From: an uncultured Eubacterium sp.
GTDB lineage: Bacteria > Bacillota > Clostridia > Lachnospirales > Lachnospiraceae
Direction: 5' to 3'
Assembly: GCA_910586225.1 (NCBI GenBank)
Contig: CAJUIL010000034.1
Span: forward strand, 1-41,541
DNA: 41,541 nt
Positions within the stretch are counted from its first letter, which is position 1; each line of letters starts with the position of its first letter. The notes beneath the pieces were generated by a model. It saw only the letters and a program-made list of their open reading frames with translations, made no database searches and had not been told where the DNA came from. Made by a program: the position numbers and the translations under genes. This document shows positions 23,697 to 32,302 of the stretch, in pieces.

Positions 23697-25304
23697 ATGT
23701 CTGAGAAAAAGAAAAACGTACTGCTCCAGGGTGGCATCCTGGCCGGGGCAGGGATCATTACGAAAATTATTGGATTTGCATACCGTATCCCGATGGGCAA
23801 TATGATGGGGGATGAGGGTAATGGACTGTATTCGGTTGCTTTCGGTATCTATGGGATCGCGCTGACAATATCGTCCTATAGTCTGCCTCTTGCAGTATCC
23901 AAAATGGTATCGGCAAAGGTTGCAAAGGCGGAATATCAAAATATGCGCAGAGTACTTGTCAGTGCGCTTGTCTATGCACTGATTGCCGGAATGCTGGCTA
24001 TGAATGTGCTGTATTTCGGGGCGGGGGCTTTGGCGGCTGCATATCGCAAGCCTGGTATCGAAAGGCCATTGCGCGTGCTGGCTCCGACGACGTTTATTGT
24101 GGCGCTGCTCGGTGTATTCCGGGGATATTTTCAGGGACATGGCGATATGGTGCCTACTTCTGTTTCGCAGATTTTAGAGCAGTTTATGAATGCGGCTATT
24201 AGTGTATTCGCTACCTGGCAGTTTATGAGGATGTACGGGGCGCTGCCGGAAGCGGCGTCTTATGCGGCGGCTGGTGGTACGCTTGGGACATTGGCAGGAG
24301 CGGCTGTAGCGCTGCTGTTTATTATGTACCTGTTCGGATCGACCCGAAAACGGTATATGAATAAAGTAAATCCGGGAGAACAGCTGGAATCCAGCAGCTC
24401 GATCTACCGGGCGCTGTTTTTGACGATCGTTCCGGTTATTTTAAGCCAGACGATCTATCAGATTGGTTATACGATTGATGACTTGATGTTTGGCAACCTG
24501 ATGGGGATGCACGGCTATGAAGAAAAGGTGGTTTCTTCTTTGCAAGGTGTATACAATACACAATATAATCAGATGGTAAACCTTCCGGTAGCGATTGCGA
24601 CTGCAATGGCGGCATCTACACTTCCGAGCATTGTGTTGTCCAGAATGCAGAATGATTTCCAGGGGGTCAATCAGAAGATCACGCAAGTTATTAAGGTCAA
24701 TATGGTCATTGCGTTTCCATCTGCTATCGGGCTTGCGGTACTGGCGGAGCCAATTATGAAAATGCTGTTTCCAAGACTGATTACATATCAGTCGCAGGCG
24801 ATCATGCTGCTGACGATGGGTTCCAGCGCGGTAATTTTTTATGCATTGTCAACGCTTACCACTTCGATCCTGCAGGGATACAATTACATCCGGCTCCCAG
24901 TTGTACATTCGGCGATCTCGCTTGGAATCCATGTAGTCCTTTTGGGAATTTTACTGGCGGTGACGGATTTAAATGTATATGCACTGGTGATCTGTAATGT
25001 GATCTTTCCGCTTGTCGTAAGTATGCTCAACTGCTATGCAATTACAAAAAAGATCGGCTATCGATGGGAATATGTGAACACATTTATAAAGCCGCTGCTT
25101 GCTTCAGTGGCGATGGGGATGGTTGCATTTACCGTCTATCATGTATTTTACGAAAGGATTAAAAGTGTATATATTGTCTCCGGCATTGCGATGGGAGCGG
25201 CAATTATCGTCTATGGAGTGACAATCCTGCAGATACGCTGCTTTAGCGAGGAGGAGCTGAGGTCAATACCAGGGGGAAGGTTGCTTGTACGTCTGATGCG
25301 CTGA
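23697..25304 (+). CDS. Polysaccharide flippase, SpoVB/MurJ-like (MOP superfamily)
   Basis: A 535-residue membrane protein with about 14 helices. QGGILAGAGIITKIIGFAYR at the start and YRIPMGNMMGDEGNGLYSVA are typical of the SpoVB subfamily, which moves lipid-linked cell wall precursors across the membrane and is needed for spore cortex. ATG 23697 is chosen after AGGAGAA; a longer frame from 23643 overlaps a -10-like TATACT (23658-23663). Divergent from the dehydrogenase gene and upstream of spoVT in a sporulation context. SpoVB, MurJ and other family members cannot be split with certainty by eye. Confidence 0.88.
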   Translation: MSEKKKNVLLQGGILAGAGIITKIIGFAYRIPMGNMMGDEGNGLYSVAFGIYGIALTISSYSLPLAVSKMVSAKVAKAEYQNMRRVLVSALVYALIAGMLAMNVLYFGAGALAAAYRKPGIERPLRVLAPTTFIVALLGVFRGYFQGHGDMVPTSVSQILEQFMNAAISVFATWQFMRMYGALPEAASYAAAGGTLGTLAGAAVALLFIMYLFGSTRKRYMNKVNPGEQLESSSSIYRALFLTIVPVILSQTIYQIGYTIDDLMFGNLMGMHGYEEKVVSSLQGVYNTQYNQMVNLPVAIATAMAASTLPSIVLSRMQNDFQGVNQKITQVIKVNMVIAFPSAIGLAVLAEPIMKMLFPRLITYQSQAIMLLTMGSSAVIFYALSTLTTSILQGYNYIRLPVVHSAISLGIHVVLLGILLAVTDLNVYALVICNVIFPLVVSMLNCYAITKKIGYRWEYVNTFIKPLLASVAMGMVAFTVYHVFYERIKSVYIVSGIAMGAAIIVYGVTILQIRCFSEEELRSIPGGRLLVRLMR

Positions 25305-25369
25305 TAAGGATTTAATTATATGCAGATTATATATATTATCATCGGCGCGGTGGAGCAAAATGCGGCTGG

Positions 25370-25567
25370 ATGAAAAGCGAGATGAGGCGTTGGCGAAAGG
25401 ATGCGTCGCAGATGGAGTTCTTTAGGCAGGAGGCAGAGGAACTGTTTCCGCTTATAGAAGCGGGCGAGACATCCGCTCTGGCGAGGATCTTGGAACAGCC
25501 CGTGTTCGTGGCTGCCGGATTGGCGGCAGCTGCAGCGGCGATATATCTAGTTGTGAGGCTGTTGTAA
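25370..25567 (+). CDS. Hypothetical 65-residue tail-anchored protein
   Basis: A short frame giving MKSEMRRWRKDASQMEFF, an acidic middle (EAEELFPLIEAGE) and a hydrophobic C-terminal helix (FVAAGLAAAAAAIYLVVRLL) ending at the stop, as in tail-anchored proteins. The ribosome site GGTGGAG is better placed for a different out-of-frame ATG (25360), which would give only about 20 codons, so expression is uncertain. Located between spoVB and spoVT. No family recognised. Confidence 0.45.
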   Translation: MKSEMRRWRKDASQMEFFRQEAEELFPLIEAGETSALARILEQPVFVAAGLAAAAAAIYLVVRLL

Positions 25568-25696
25568 AGGATGTTATGGATATGAAACAAAGCTTGAAGT
25601 AATAATAGCACCGAAGCGAGAGATGTATAAAAGTTCTTGCAGCTACAGATACTACATCAGCATCAAGTAAAATCTGTAAATGGAGGAATTTTTCAT

Positions 25697-26245
25697 ATGA
25701 AAGCAACAGGAATAGTCAGACGAATCGATGATTTGGGGAGAGTCGTCATTCCCAAAGAAATCAGAAGAACTTTGCGGATCCGGGAAGGAGATCCCCTGGA
25801 AATATTTACAGACCGTGAAGGTGAGATTATCCTTAAAAAGTACTCTCCGATCGGCGAATTAAGCGAATTTGCCGGACAATATGCCGAATCACTGGCACAG
25901 ACGACAGGAATGCTCGTATGTATTACAGACCGCGACCATGTTATTGCGGCTTCTGGAAACGGTAAGAAGGATTTCGAGGGAAAGCCTATCAGCCACCAGC
26001 TGGAATGTGTGATCGAGGATCGCAACAGCATGGTAGCCAGCAAGGAAGAGAGCGATTTTGTCAAGGTAACCTTGGACGATAACGGAGAGTTTGCTTCCCA
26101 GGCCATCAGCACGATCATTTGCGAAGGGGATGCAATCGGCTCTGTCATTTTATATAATAAGGACGAAAAGACAAAGATGGGAGAGACAGAAAGCAAGCTG
26201 GCAATGACTGCCGCCGGTTTTTTAGGACGTCAGATGGAACAATGA
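25697..26245 (+). CDS. spoVT: Stage V sporulation protein T
   Basis: A 182-residue AbrB-type regulator, close to the 178 residues of Bacillus SpoVT. The N-terminal swapped-hairpin DNA-binding domain reads MKATGIVRRIDDLGRVVIPK, then TLRIREGDPLEIFTD. A GAF-like domain follows (about 55-180, TTGMLVCITDRDHVIAASG, GDAIGSVILY). SpoVT tunes sigma-G-dependent genes in the forespore. GGAGGAATTTTTC precedes ATG 25697. It supports a spore-forming host. Confidence 0.95.
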   Translation: MKATGIVRRIDDLGRVVIPKEIRRTLRIREGDPLEIFTDREGEIILKKYSPIGELSEFAGQYAESLAQTTGMLVCITDRDHVIAASGNGKKDFEGKPISHQLECVIEDRNSMVASKEESDFVKVTLDDNGEFASQAISTIICEGDAIGSVILYNKDEKTKMGETESKLAMTAAGFLGRQMEQ

Positions 26246-26331
26246 GCAGGGCGGCGCTAAAATCCGGATGAGATAGGTGGAGCGCCAGACGAAGGGCATT
26301 TATTAAATAACAGATAAAGTAGTTTTGAAAT

Positions 26332-26402
26332 ACAATAACAGCCACATGGATTCGCAGACGGGAAGAATGGAGTCTGCACAAAAAAACCATGCGGCTGTTG
26401 TC
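26332..26402. terminator. Probable bidirectional terminator between spoVT and the lipoprotein gene
   Basis: AACAGCCACATGG pairs with CCATGCGGCTGTT (one mismatch), with an inner GCAGAC/GTCTGC stem and a run of seven As. It lies between two convergent genes. T tails are modest on both strands. Confidence 0.5.
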
Positions 26403-26486
26403 TTGTAAAGATGATTAAGTATCGTCATAATTTATTGTTCTGTAGTTTGATTGGGGCGCGGATGAAGTGAGAGCGGCTGCTAGGAG

Positions 26487-27554
26487 CTAATCAGCCTCAT
26501 ATTCCGTATCTACTTCAGTAAGCGTGGCATTGTTTACGAGATCATTCAGAACCATATCTTCGAGCAGCTGCCTGCGGATTTCCTCCTCTCCGTAGATTTG
26601 CAGCAGCTCCTCTCTGGATTCTGTTTCCGTTTGATCCATATAGTAACGAATACCTTCCTCGTAATCCTCATCTGTCAGTGAAAATTTCTCTTTTTCAATA
26701 ATAGCGTTGATGATCAAGGTGCGATGCAGGGTAGCCTGGATCTCTTCCTCAACGTCCTCCTCAGTCACCTCTAAAAATTCGTATACATCGTCCAGATCTT
26801 CCAAGCCGAACATATCCAGATAGCTCAGGTAAACGTTTTGTACCATATCCTCTGCCTGTTTGTAGTCCTCTTTTGTATACATAAGGATGCTGGATGCGTC
26901 AATGACCTGCTGGAGCAAATTTTCCTGCAGCTCCTGTGTGCTCTCAGCAGTATAGCTGGTTTCGAGTGACTGGCGCATTGCGGTTTCGAAGTCCTCGTAG
27001 GAGCTGTAGGTTGTATTTTTGGTGAGAAATTCGTCGGTTGGTTCTGGTAGGATCTGCTCTTGGATATCCGTTACACGTATTTCAAAATCAACTGTATTTC
27101 CGGCCCAATCTGCATCCGTAAAATCTTCTGCAAAATCCAGTGAAAAATTCAGCTCATCACCAGCGGATACACCCGTCAGTTTTTGGTCAAATTCGGGGCC
27201 AAATTCTTCATCTCCGATTACGAAATCATATTTATCCTCCTGCACGACGGGCGAGCCGTCAATAGATGCTTTAAAATCTGTCTGGACATAATCACCGGAC
27301 TTGGATGCGCGGGTGACAGAATTATAATCCGCAAACTCCATCAGCTCTTCCTGTATCCGATCTTCTACAGCTTGTTCAGTTATCATATAATTTTTTTTCT
27401 CGGCCTTTAATCCAGTATAATCTGCCAGAGACACCTTTTCACTTGTATAGACAGCGTTTTTTACCGGTTCGTTTCCGGTGGATATTTTGGATTTGCTGCC
27501 GCAGGCGGTGAACATAACTGCGGCAAGCAATAAAATGGCTATTTGTTTCTTCAA
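26487..27554 (-). CDS. Trigger-factor-like peptidyl-prolyl isomerase lipoprotein
   Basis: A 355-residue exported chaperone-like protein. Start is TTG at 27554, seven bases after AGGAGG; upstream in-frame ATG 27596 overlaps promoter-like DNA. KKQIAILLLAAVMFTACGS is a lipoprotein signal with lipid-modified cysteine at about residue 18. The N-terminal part and the FKBP-like segment (SGDYVQTDFKASIDG, FVIGDEEFGPEFDQKLTG, VDFEIRVTDIQE) and the long acidic helical C-terminus follow the trigger factor plan. Probably assists folding of secreted proteins at the membrane surface. Upstream on the minus strand TGTTATACT forms an extended -10. Divergent from the penicillin-binding protein gene. Confidence 0.85.
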   Translation of the reverse strand: MKKQIAILLLAAVMFTACGSKSKISTGNEPVKNAVYTSEKVSLADYTGLKAEKKNYMITEQAVEDRIQEELMEFADYNSVTRASKSGDYVQTDFKASIDGSPVVQEDKYDFVIGDEEFGPEFDQKLTGVSAGDELNFSLDFAEDFTDADWAGNTVDFEIRVTDIQEQILPEPTDEFLTKNTTYSSYEDFETAMRQSLETSYTAESTQELQENLLQQVIDASSILMYTKEDYKQAEDMVQNVYLSYLDMFGLEDLDDVYEFLEVTEEDVEEEIQATLHRTLIINAIIEKEKFSLTDEDYEEGIRYYMDQTETESREELLQIYGEEEIRRQLLEDMVLNDLVNNATLTEVDTEYEAD

Positions 27555-27705
27555 GGTCTTTCCTCCTGTAAACTGATATTTGATATAGTATAACATATTT
27601 TAATCTCAAATTGTGACTAAAATCTGAACAAATGGTGGAAAACTATTGTGAATCGGCGTATTTATGTGTAAAATGGTTACAGAAACGGCAAATGGAGATA
27701 TACAA

Positions 27706-29754
27706 ATGGCAAAACAGAAAAAAACAAGAAAAAAATACCGCGGTTTTTGGATTTTTTTTAAAGTACAGCTGATCCTGCTTGTGCTGCTTGCCGCGGCAAC
27801 CGGTTATTATTTTGCGGGAGGCTACGCGCAGACGATCGCTGAGCTAAAGGCGGATGCGGATATGCTGACAGCAAAATCCAAGCCGGATACGTTCCGCAAG
27901 GGTGAAACGGGTCTGGTATACGATGCGAAAGGCAAGCTGCTCAAGGCATACAAGGGTGAAAAGGATTCCTATTATCTGGAATACAAGGATATTCCAAAAA
28001 TCGTAGAGCAAGCGTTTGTAGCAGTCGAGGATCGGAAATTTTATAAGCATAAGGGCGTGGATTATCTTGCGATCTTAAGGGCGGTGATCGCCATGCTGCG
28101 CAACGGAGAGGTCACGCAGGGCGGCAGTACGATCACGCAGCAGCTTTCGCGTACGGTGTTTTTGAGCATGGACAAGACGTGGGAACGAAAGATGGAGGAG
28201 ATTTTCATTGCTCAGAATCTAGAGAAGAAGTATACGAAAAGCCAGATTATGGAGTTTTATTTAAATAACATTTATTTTGGCAATGGATATTATGGCATTC
28301 AGGCAGCGGCAAACGGATATTTCAGCAAGAGCATTGACAAGCTGGATCTTTCGCAAACCGTGTTTTTGTGCGCCATACCGAACAATCCGTCTTTATACGA
28401 CCCAGTTCGTCATAAAAAGAATACGCTGAGCCGCCGCGACAGGATGCTGACAGCGATGCATGAGCAAGGCGTTATTTCTCTGTCAGAAGCAAAAGCCGCA
28501 AAAGAAGAAAAGATTAAGCTAAAACGGAAAAAGGGTATCCAAAAGAACGACTATGTGGAAACATTTGTCAACTATTGCGCGATACGTGCGTTAATGAAGC
28601 AGCAGGGGTTCGAATTTCAATATTATTTTGATTCCGCCAGTGAGGAGAAGAAATATAATAAAGATTTTAAAAAAGTATACCGTGACTGTGAAAGCAGCCT
28701 CTATACATCAGGATACCGTATTTACACCTCGCTTGACATGGATCAGCAGGCAAAGCTGCAGGAGGCGATCAACGTGGGCTTGGAAGGCTTTCAGGACGTC
28801 AATGAGGAAGGCGTATACAAGCTGCAGGGTGCAGGTGTTACAATTGATAACACAACCGGATATGTCACAGCGATCGTTGGCGGGCGCTCACAGGAATTTG
28901 AAGGTTATACGCTAAACCGTGCTTATCAGAGTTTCCGCCAGCCCGGCAGCGCGATCAAGCCGCTGCTTGTCTATACACCAATGCTGGAACGCGGCTACAC
29001 ACCGGATACCGTCGTTGTGGATGAACCGATTGAAGATGGGCCATCGAATGCGAACGGTGCATACGAAGGCCCCATTACACTCCGCCACGCAGTCAAAAAA
29101 TCAAAGAATACGATTGCTTGGAAGCTTCTGGACGAGCTGACGCCAGTAACAGGTCTTTCCTATTTAAAAGCGATGAATTTCACGAAAATAGATCCGGAGG
29201 ACGAAAGGCTTCCAGCAGCGCTGGGCGGCTTTACGATCGGAGTATCTCCGCTGGAAATGGCGGCGGGCTTCGCCGCGCTGCAAAATGACGGCTGTTACCG
29301 GGAGCCGACTTGTATTGTAAAGATTGAGGATACACAGGGGAACCTGATCTATACTTCAGAAGCTGATGAGGAAATGAAGAAAAATAAAAAAGACCAGGCT
29401 GAGGGCACGCGCATTTATAAATCCAACGCGTCTCGTACGATGACGGATATGCTTCAAACGGTTATGCAGGAAGGAACGGCAAGCGGACTGGGGCTTGGTG
29501 ATATGCCGTCCGCTGGCAAGACAGGAACTACAAATGATAATAAGGACGGCTGGTTTGCCGGATATACCCGCTATTTTACCACAAGCATCTGGGTAGGCTA
29601 CGACCAGCCAGCAGAGCTTCCGGGTCTGATGGGGGCTACGTATCCGGGGAATATCTGGCACAATTATATGATGTCGATCCATCAAAAAATGACACCGATG
29701 AGCTTTATTCCGTATATTGAGCAAAAGGAAGTGAAGATGGATTTTTTGGAATAA
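27706..29754 (+). CDS. Class A penicillin-binding protein (transglycosylase/transpeptidase)
   Basis: A 682-residue bifunctional peptidoglycan synthase of the PBP1A family. One N-terminal helix (about 18-37) anchors it. The glycosyltransferase domain has catalytic E108 in VEDRKFYKHKG, plus GGSTITQQLSRT, ERKMEEIFIAQNLE and NNIYFGNGYYG. The transpeptidase has S415-K418 (GSAIKP), SKN in KKSKNTIAW and the KTG box K605 (AGKTGTTND). The start at 27706 follows GGAG; upstream in-frame ATGs have no good site. No C-terminal PASTA domain. It is the last gene before the nested repeat and tRNA-Pro. Confidence 0.93.
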   Translation: MAKQKKTRKKYRGFWIFFKVQLILLVLLAAATGYYFAGGYAQTIAELKADADMLTAKSKPDTFRKGETGLVYDAKGKLLKAYKGEKDSYYLEYKDIPKIVEQAFVAVEDRKFYKHKGVDYLAILRAVIAMLRNGEVTQGGSTITQQLSRTVFLSMDKTWERKMEEIFIAQNLEKKYTKSQIMEFYLNNIYFGNGYYGIQAAANGYFSKSIDKLDLSQTVFLCAIPNNPSLYDPVRHKKNTLSRRDRMLTAMHEQGVISLSEAKAAKEEKIKLKRKKGIQKNDYVETFVNYCAIRALMKQQGFEFQYYFDSASEEKKYNKDFKKVYRDCESSLYTSGYRIYTSLDMDQQAKLQEAINVGLEGFQDVNEEGVYKLQGAGVTIDNTTGYVTAIVGGRSQEFEGYTLNRAYQSFRQPGSAIKPLLVYTPMLERGYTPDTVVVDEPIEDGPSNANGAYEGPITLRHAVKKSKNTIAWKLLDELTPVTGLSYLKAMNFTKIDPEDERLPAALGGFTIGVSPLEMAAGFAALQNDGCYREPTCIVKIEDTQGNLIYTSEADEEMKKNKKDQAEGTRIYKSNASRTMTDMLQTVMQEGTASGLGLGDMPSAGKTGTTNDNKDGWFAGYTRYFTTSIWVGYDQPAELPGLMGATYPGNIWHNYMMSIHQKMTPMSFIPYIEQKEVKMDFLE

Positions 29755-29773
29755 GGGAGATGTGAGGAATTGC

Positions 29774-29903
29774 AACAGTTCAGACAAGCTGACCTGTTAC
29801 CTGCAAAAATCCATTGAAAATCGCTTTGCGATGGGATTTTTACACTCCTGGATCATGTTGTTACGGTCTTTGCAGCAAGATGCAAAGACCTGCCTGAACT
29901 GTT
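29774..29903. repeat. Nested inverted repeat, possibly structured RNA or terminator
   Basis: The outer arms AACAGTTCAG (29774-29783) and CTGAACTGTT (29894-29903) enclose two hairpins: AAAAATCC...GGATTTTT (29805-29841, with inner ATCG/CGAT) and the perfect GGTCTTTGCA-GCAAGA-TGCAAAGACC (29865-29890). The first inner hairpin could act as a terminator on either strand. The three-way fold begins 20 bases past the PBP stop. Confidence 0.6.
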
Positions 29904-30016
29904 ACAAGGAATTTGAAAAATATTACAGAAAATTGAAAAAAATACTGGACAAAAGATTTTATTTGTGATAACATAATTCAGGTGAGAAGAACAGTATTTT
30001 ACTAGGAATTATGTAT

Positions 30017-30090
30017 CGATGCGTGGCTCAGTTTGGTAGAGCGCTGCGTTCGGGACGCAGAGGCCGCAGGTTCAAATCCTGTCGCATCGA
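30017..30090 (+). tRNA. tRNA-Pro (CGG)
   Basis: Acceptor CGATGCG/CGCATCG, D-arm GCTCAG...AGAGC, anticodon stem CTGCG/CGCAG with loop TTCGGGA (CGG), T-arm GCAGG-TTCAAAT-CCTGT, discriminator A. It marks the border to the accessory region: a decayed integrase follows at 30243. CCA is not encoded. Confidence 0.93.
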
Positions 30091-30138
30091 TTACCTGAGG
30101 ATTTGTAAGTGAATAGTGATGAAATCCTTGGCAGGGGC

Positions 30139-30183
30139 AGCTTTGAAAACTTTTTGAAGGAAAGTTTCCAAAGCTCTTTTTTT
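30139..30183 (+). terminator. Rho-independent terminator after tRNA-Pro
   Basis: AGCTTTGAAAACTTT pairs with AAAGTTTCCAAAGCT around TTGAAGG, followed by C and seven Ts. Confidence 0.85.
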
Positions 30184-30217
30184 ATCTTTTTATTTAAAAA
30201 ATGGCTAGTTTAGCTGG

Positions 30218-30243
30218 CGTTACAAAAAACGTTACAAAAAAAT
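30218..30243 (+). repeat. 26-bp direct repeat, copy 1
   Basis: Two head-to-tail GTTACAAAAAA units (12-base step). The block is matched at 25 of 26 positions at 30793-30818, on the other side of the integrase remnant. It touches the integrase stop codon. Confidence 0.75.
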
Positions 30244-30790
30244 CAAAACAAACACTTAATTCCTTGTGAAAGCTCCTCCAGATCATCCGGTGCGTCATTC
30301 GTGCGGATTTTGTTAAAATGTGCATAAATGTTTAGTGTGGTGAATATATCGGAGTGTCCGATCCAGTATTGTAGTTTTTTGCATCCCATCCTTTGTTGAT
30401 AAGAAGAGATGTGTATGTGTGCCGGAGTTTGTGCAGTGTAATTTCCGGACGTCCGAATGCGGCTGTTGCTTTTTTATAATGAAGCAGAAATATAATTTGG
30501 ATCATAGGTATGTCCGTCTTCCCATGTGAATACATAGCCGTAGGTATTCTGGTATTCTTTCCCATGCGTTCCATTTCAAGCCTAATATTTCTGATCGGCG
30601 TAGCCCCATACAGATACCTAAAAAGCAATAGGTAAAAGCCGCTTAAAGCGGTATCTCCTGTCAGGAATGTCAGCAGCCCGGATATTTCATCTTCTGTCAG
30701 GAAAAGCAGTTCTTCCTCAAAATCCTTGTTCTTTTTAGAAGATACCTGAACGGCCAAAACAGGGTTTGTATGGATAAAACCGTTATAAAA
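30243..30790 (-). pseudogene. Tyrosine recombinase (phage-type integrase) remnant
   Basis: On the minus strand several frames together give a tyrosine integrase catalytic domain: GFIHTNPVLAVQV and LTEDEISGLLTFL upstream, YVFTWEDGHTYDPNYIS in another frame, TLHKLRHTYTSLLINKG carrying the HxLR box, and, after a one-base loss in a run of As near 30376, IGHSDIFTTLNIYAHF with the second histidine and catalytic tyrosine. The gene ends at the TGA at 30243. The N-terminal DNA-binding domain is missing and the first catalytic arginine region is disrupted. It cannot be active. It lies 150 bases past tRNA-Pro, a usual integration target. Confidence 0.85.
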
Positions 30791-30792
30791 AT

Positions 30793-30818
30793 CGTTACAA
30801 AAAATGTTACAAAAAAAT
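30793..30818 (+). repeat. 26-bp direct repeat, copy 2
   Basis: Differs from copy 1 (30218-30243) only by one C/T. Preceded by a weaker third unit GTTATAAAAATC, so there are three 12-base units here. It abuts the Rpn-like fragment at 30819. Confidence 0.75.
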
Positions 30819-31184
30819 ATGATAGTTAGGCATGACCAGTATGTAAGTTTTATAAAAGTGTTTGACGAACAGGTAAAGAAGTATGGGCTTACGGTACAGG
30901 CCGTTCGGGAGGCCATACGTATCTGCAAAGACAGGGATGTGCTGAAAGAATACTTGTCAGGCAGGGAAAGTGAGGTAGCAGACATTATGATTACATTGTT
31001 TAGCCAGGAAGAAGTTTGGGATATGCGGGTAAGAAGCAAAGAAAAAGTAGCTGCCATTAAAACTACAATCGAAGATGGACGGGGCTATGGAATACCAAAG
31101 GAAGATGTATTAAGCAAACTAAGGCATAAATATGAATTGTCTGAAATGGATGCGCTGGAAAAAATAGAATTGTATTGGCAGTAA
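30819..31184 (+). pseudogene. Rpn-family (PD-(D/E)XK putative transposase) C-terminal fragment
   Basis: A 121-residue frame lacking the nuclease domain. QAVREAIRICKDRDVLKEYL, SEVADIMITLFSQEEVW, GRGYGIPKEDVLSKLRHKY and DALEKIELYW match the C-terminal part of Rpn-family recombination-promoting nucleases common in gut Clostridia. No ribosome site precedes the first ATG, and the upstream 26 bases are the direct repeat. It reads as a gene cut off at the repeat. A different member of the broad family is at 40463. Confidence 0.6.
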
Positions 31185-31197
31185 TTGCAAGATGACT

Positions 31198-31612
31198 TTT
31201 TTTCTGATCTTTCTGGTGAGGATGTAGCGGAAGTAGCTAGAAAAGGTATAATAATGCTTTATTGTTCTGAATATAAGTTCATCTATCTTTTGCAAGTAGG
31301 TTCTTATAGGGATTAACTGTTCAGATGCGCTATCGACTGGGGACGGGCTTTCTGACAGGATAACAGGAAAAAACGGATATTAACGGTAGCAGATGAAATA
31401 TGTGAAAGTCAGGCAACGCTTCTTTTAGGGTGCTGCCTATTGTTTCGGCACCTTTGGCAACAGGCGTAGGCTGCAAGTCGGGATGGACTTGTTTTTTCTT
31501 AAAATTTGATTGAAGGAATGATTTATATATGGTACACTATTACGCAGTAAGATTTTTTTGATTTATGTGTCAGAAAATATGGTTATAGGTATTAAATATG
31601 GTAGTGCATACA
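31198..31612. other. Gene-poor stretch with one terminator hairpin
   Basis: No convincing gene. The plus strand has a short frame without a start; the minus strand has one from about 31500 down (KKQVHPDLQPTPVAKG) of unknown kind. A structured part at about 31410-31470 contains GCCTATTGTT / AACAGGCGTAGGC and GGTGC/GCACC pairings just before the terminator at 31474. Confidence 0.5.
31474..31497 (+). terminator. Rho-independent terminator without an upstream gene
   Basis: CAAGTC-GGGATG-GACTTG is followed by TTTTTT. The transcript it ends would come from the gene-poor stretch or the Rpn fragment. Confidence 0.75.
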
Positions 31613-32185
31613 TTAATTTGACGATTGAAATCTATGATAAAGATCAGGTATGAGCAGAACTGCTGTCGTAAACATGGCAAATAACAGAATTGATCTTAAG
31701 TGTAAAAAATAAATGGCGCAAAGTGTTAGCAAAATGGAAAGTATGCACAGCCGTTTTTTTTGTAGTTGTCTGTATTCTTTTGAATAAGGATTGTTTGGGG
31801 TTCCTTTTGGTTTATGTATAAAAAATAACAGGTTTGCGAATACACAGATAATCAAGCATACTGGCAGAGTGATTTGTATCAGTTGTGCTGCCTTTCCGCC
31901 ACCAACCATTATAAAAGTAGTTACTAAGATACATTTTAACATATGATCAAAATGAAAGCCGCCGGCGATAACACGGAGTAATCCGAATATGCAGAATAAC
32001 AGAGATGTTTCCCAAAAAGAGCCGATGAAATAAGAAATACATAAAATAAGAAACGTCATCAAAAGATTGTAAAAGATGGTTTCAAGAGCAAAATGCATCT
32101 GTAATCTCTCTATTTCACTACATTGCTTTTCTGGATCAAGAAAATGGATAATCTTTTCACTTATTTTTTTTAAAAATGATTCCAT
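31613..32185 (-). CDS. agrB: AgrB-family peptide-processing membrane protease
   Basis: A 190-residue membrane protein of the accessory gene regulator B family, a cysteine endopeptidase that cuts and cyclises an AgrD autoinducer precursor. FGLLRVIAGGFHFDHMLKC holds the family RxxxGG.H pattern with the catalytic His and, seven residues on, the Cys. NPYSKEYRQLQKKR is the usual loop before the last helices. About four to six helices. Size matches the family (about 190-200). No AgrD-like gene is found on either side, and the divergent regulator gene is broken, so the enzyme is probably an orphan. Start 32185. Confidence 0.85.
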   Translation of the reverse strand: MESFLKKISEKIIHFLDPEKQCSEIERLQMHFALETIFYNLLMTFLILCISYFIGSFWETSLLFCIFGLLRVIAGGFHFDHMLKCILVTTFIMVGGGKAAQLIQITLPVCLIICVFANLLFFIHKPKGTPNNPYSKEYRQLQKKRLCILSILLTLCAIYFLHLRSILLFAMFTTAVLLIPDLYHRFQSSN

Positions 32186-32302
32186 AAATACCTATCACCT
32201 GTCTTTCTGGCTATTATCAGCAGTATATTACAAAATAAGAAAAAGTCCGAAAAATTTCTTAAACGCAGTAATAAAATACGTAAGCGTAAGGGGAGTGATC
32301 AG

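Noticed and set aside
29762..29968. 68-codon frame on the plus strand
   Set aside because: It lies across the nested inverted repeat, has no proper ribosome site and reads like translated hairpins.
30332..31057. Single 241-codon minus-strand protein
   Set aside because: Only parts of it match an integrase, while the rest of the integrase is in other frames, so it is a composite of a frameshifted gene and flanking DNA.
31567..31617. AgrD candidate MYALPYLIPITIFSDT directly after agrB
   Set aside because: Only 16 residues, with no cysteine for a thiolactone ring (only one late serine) and no acidic C-terminal tail, so it does not fit an AgrD precursor.
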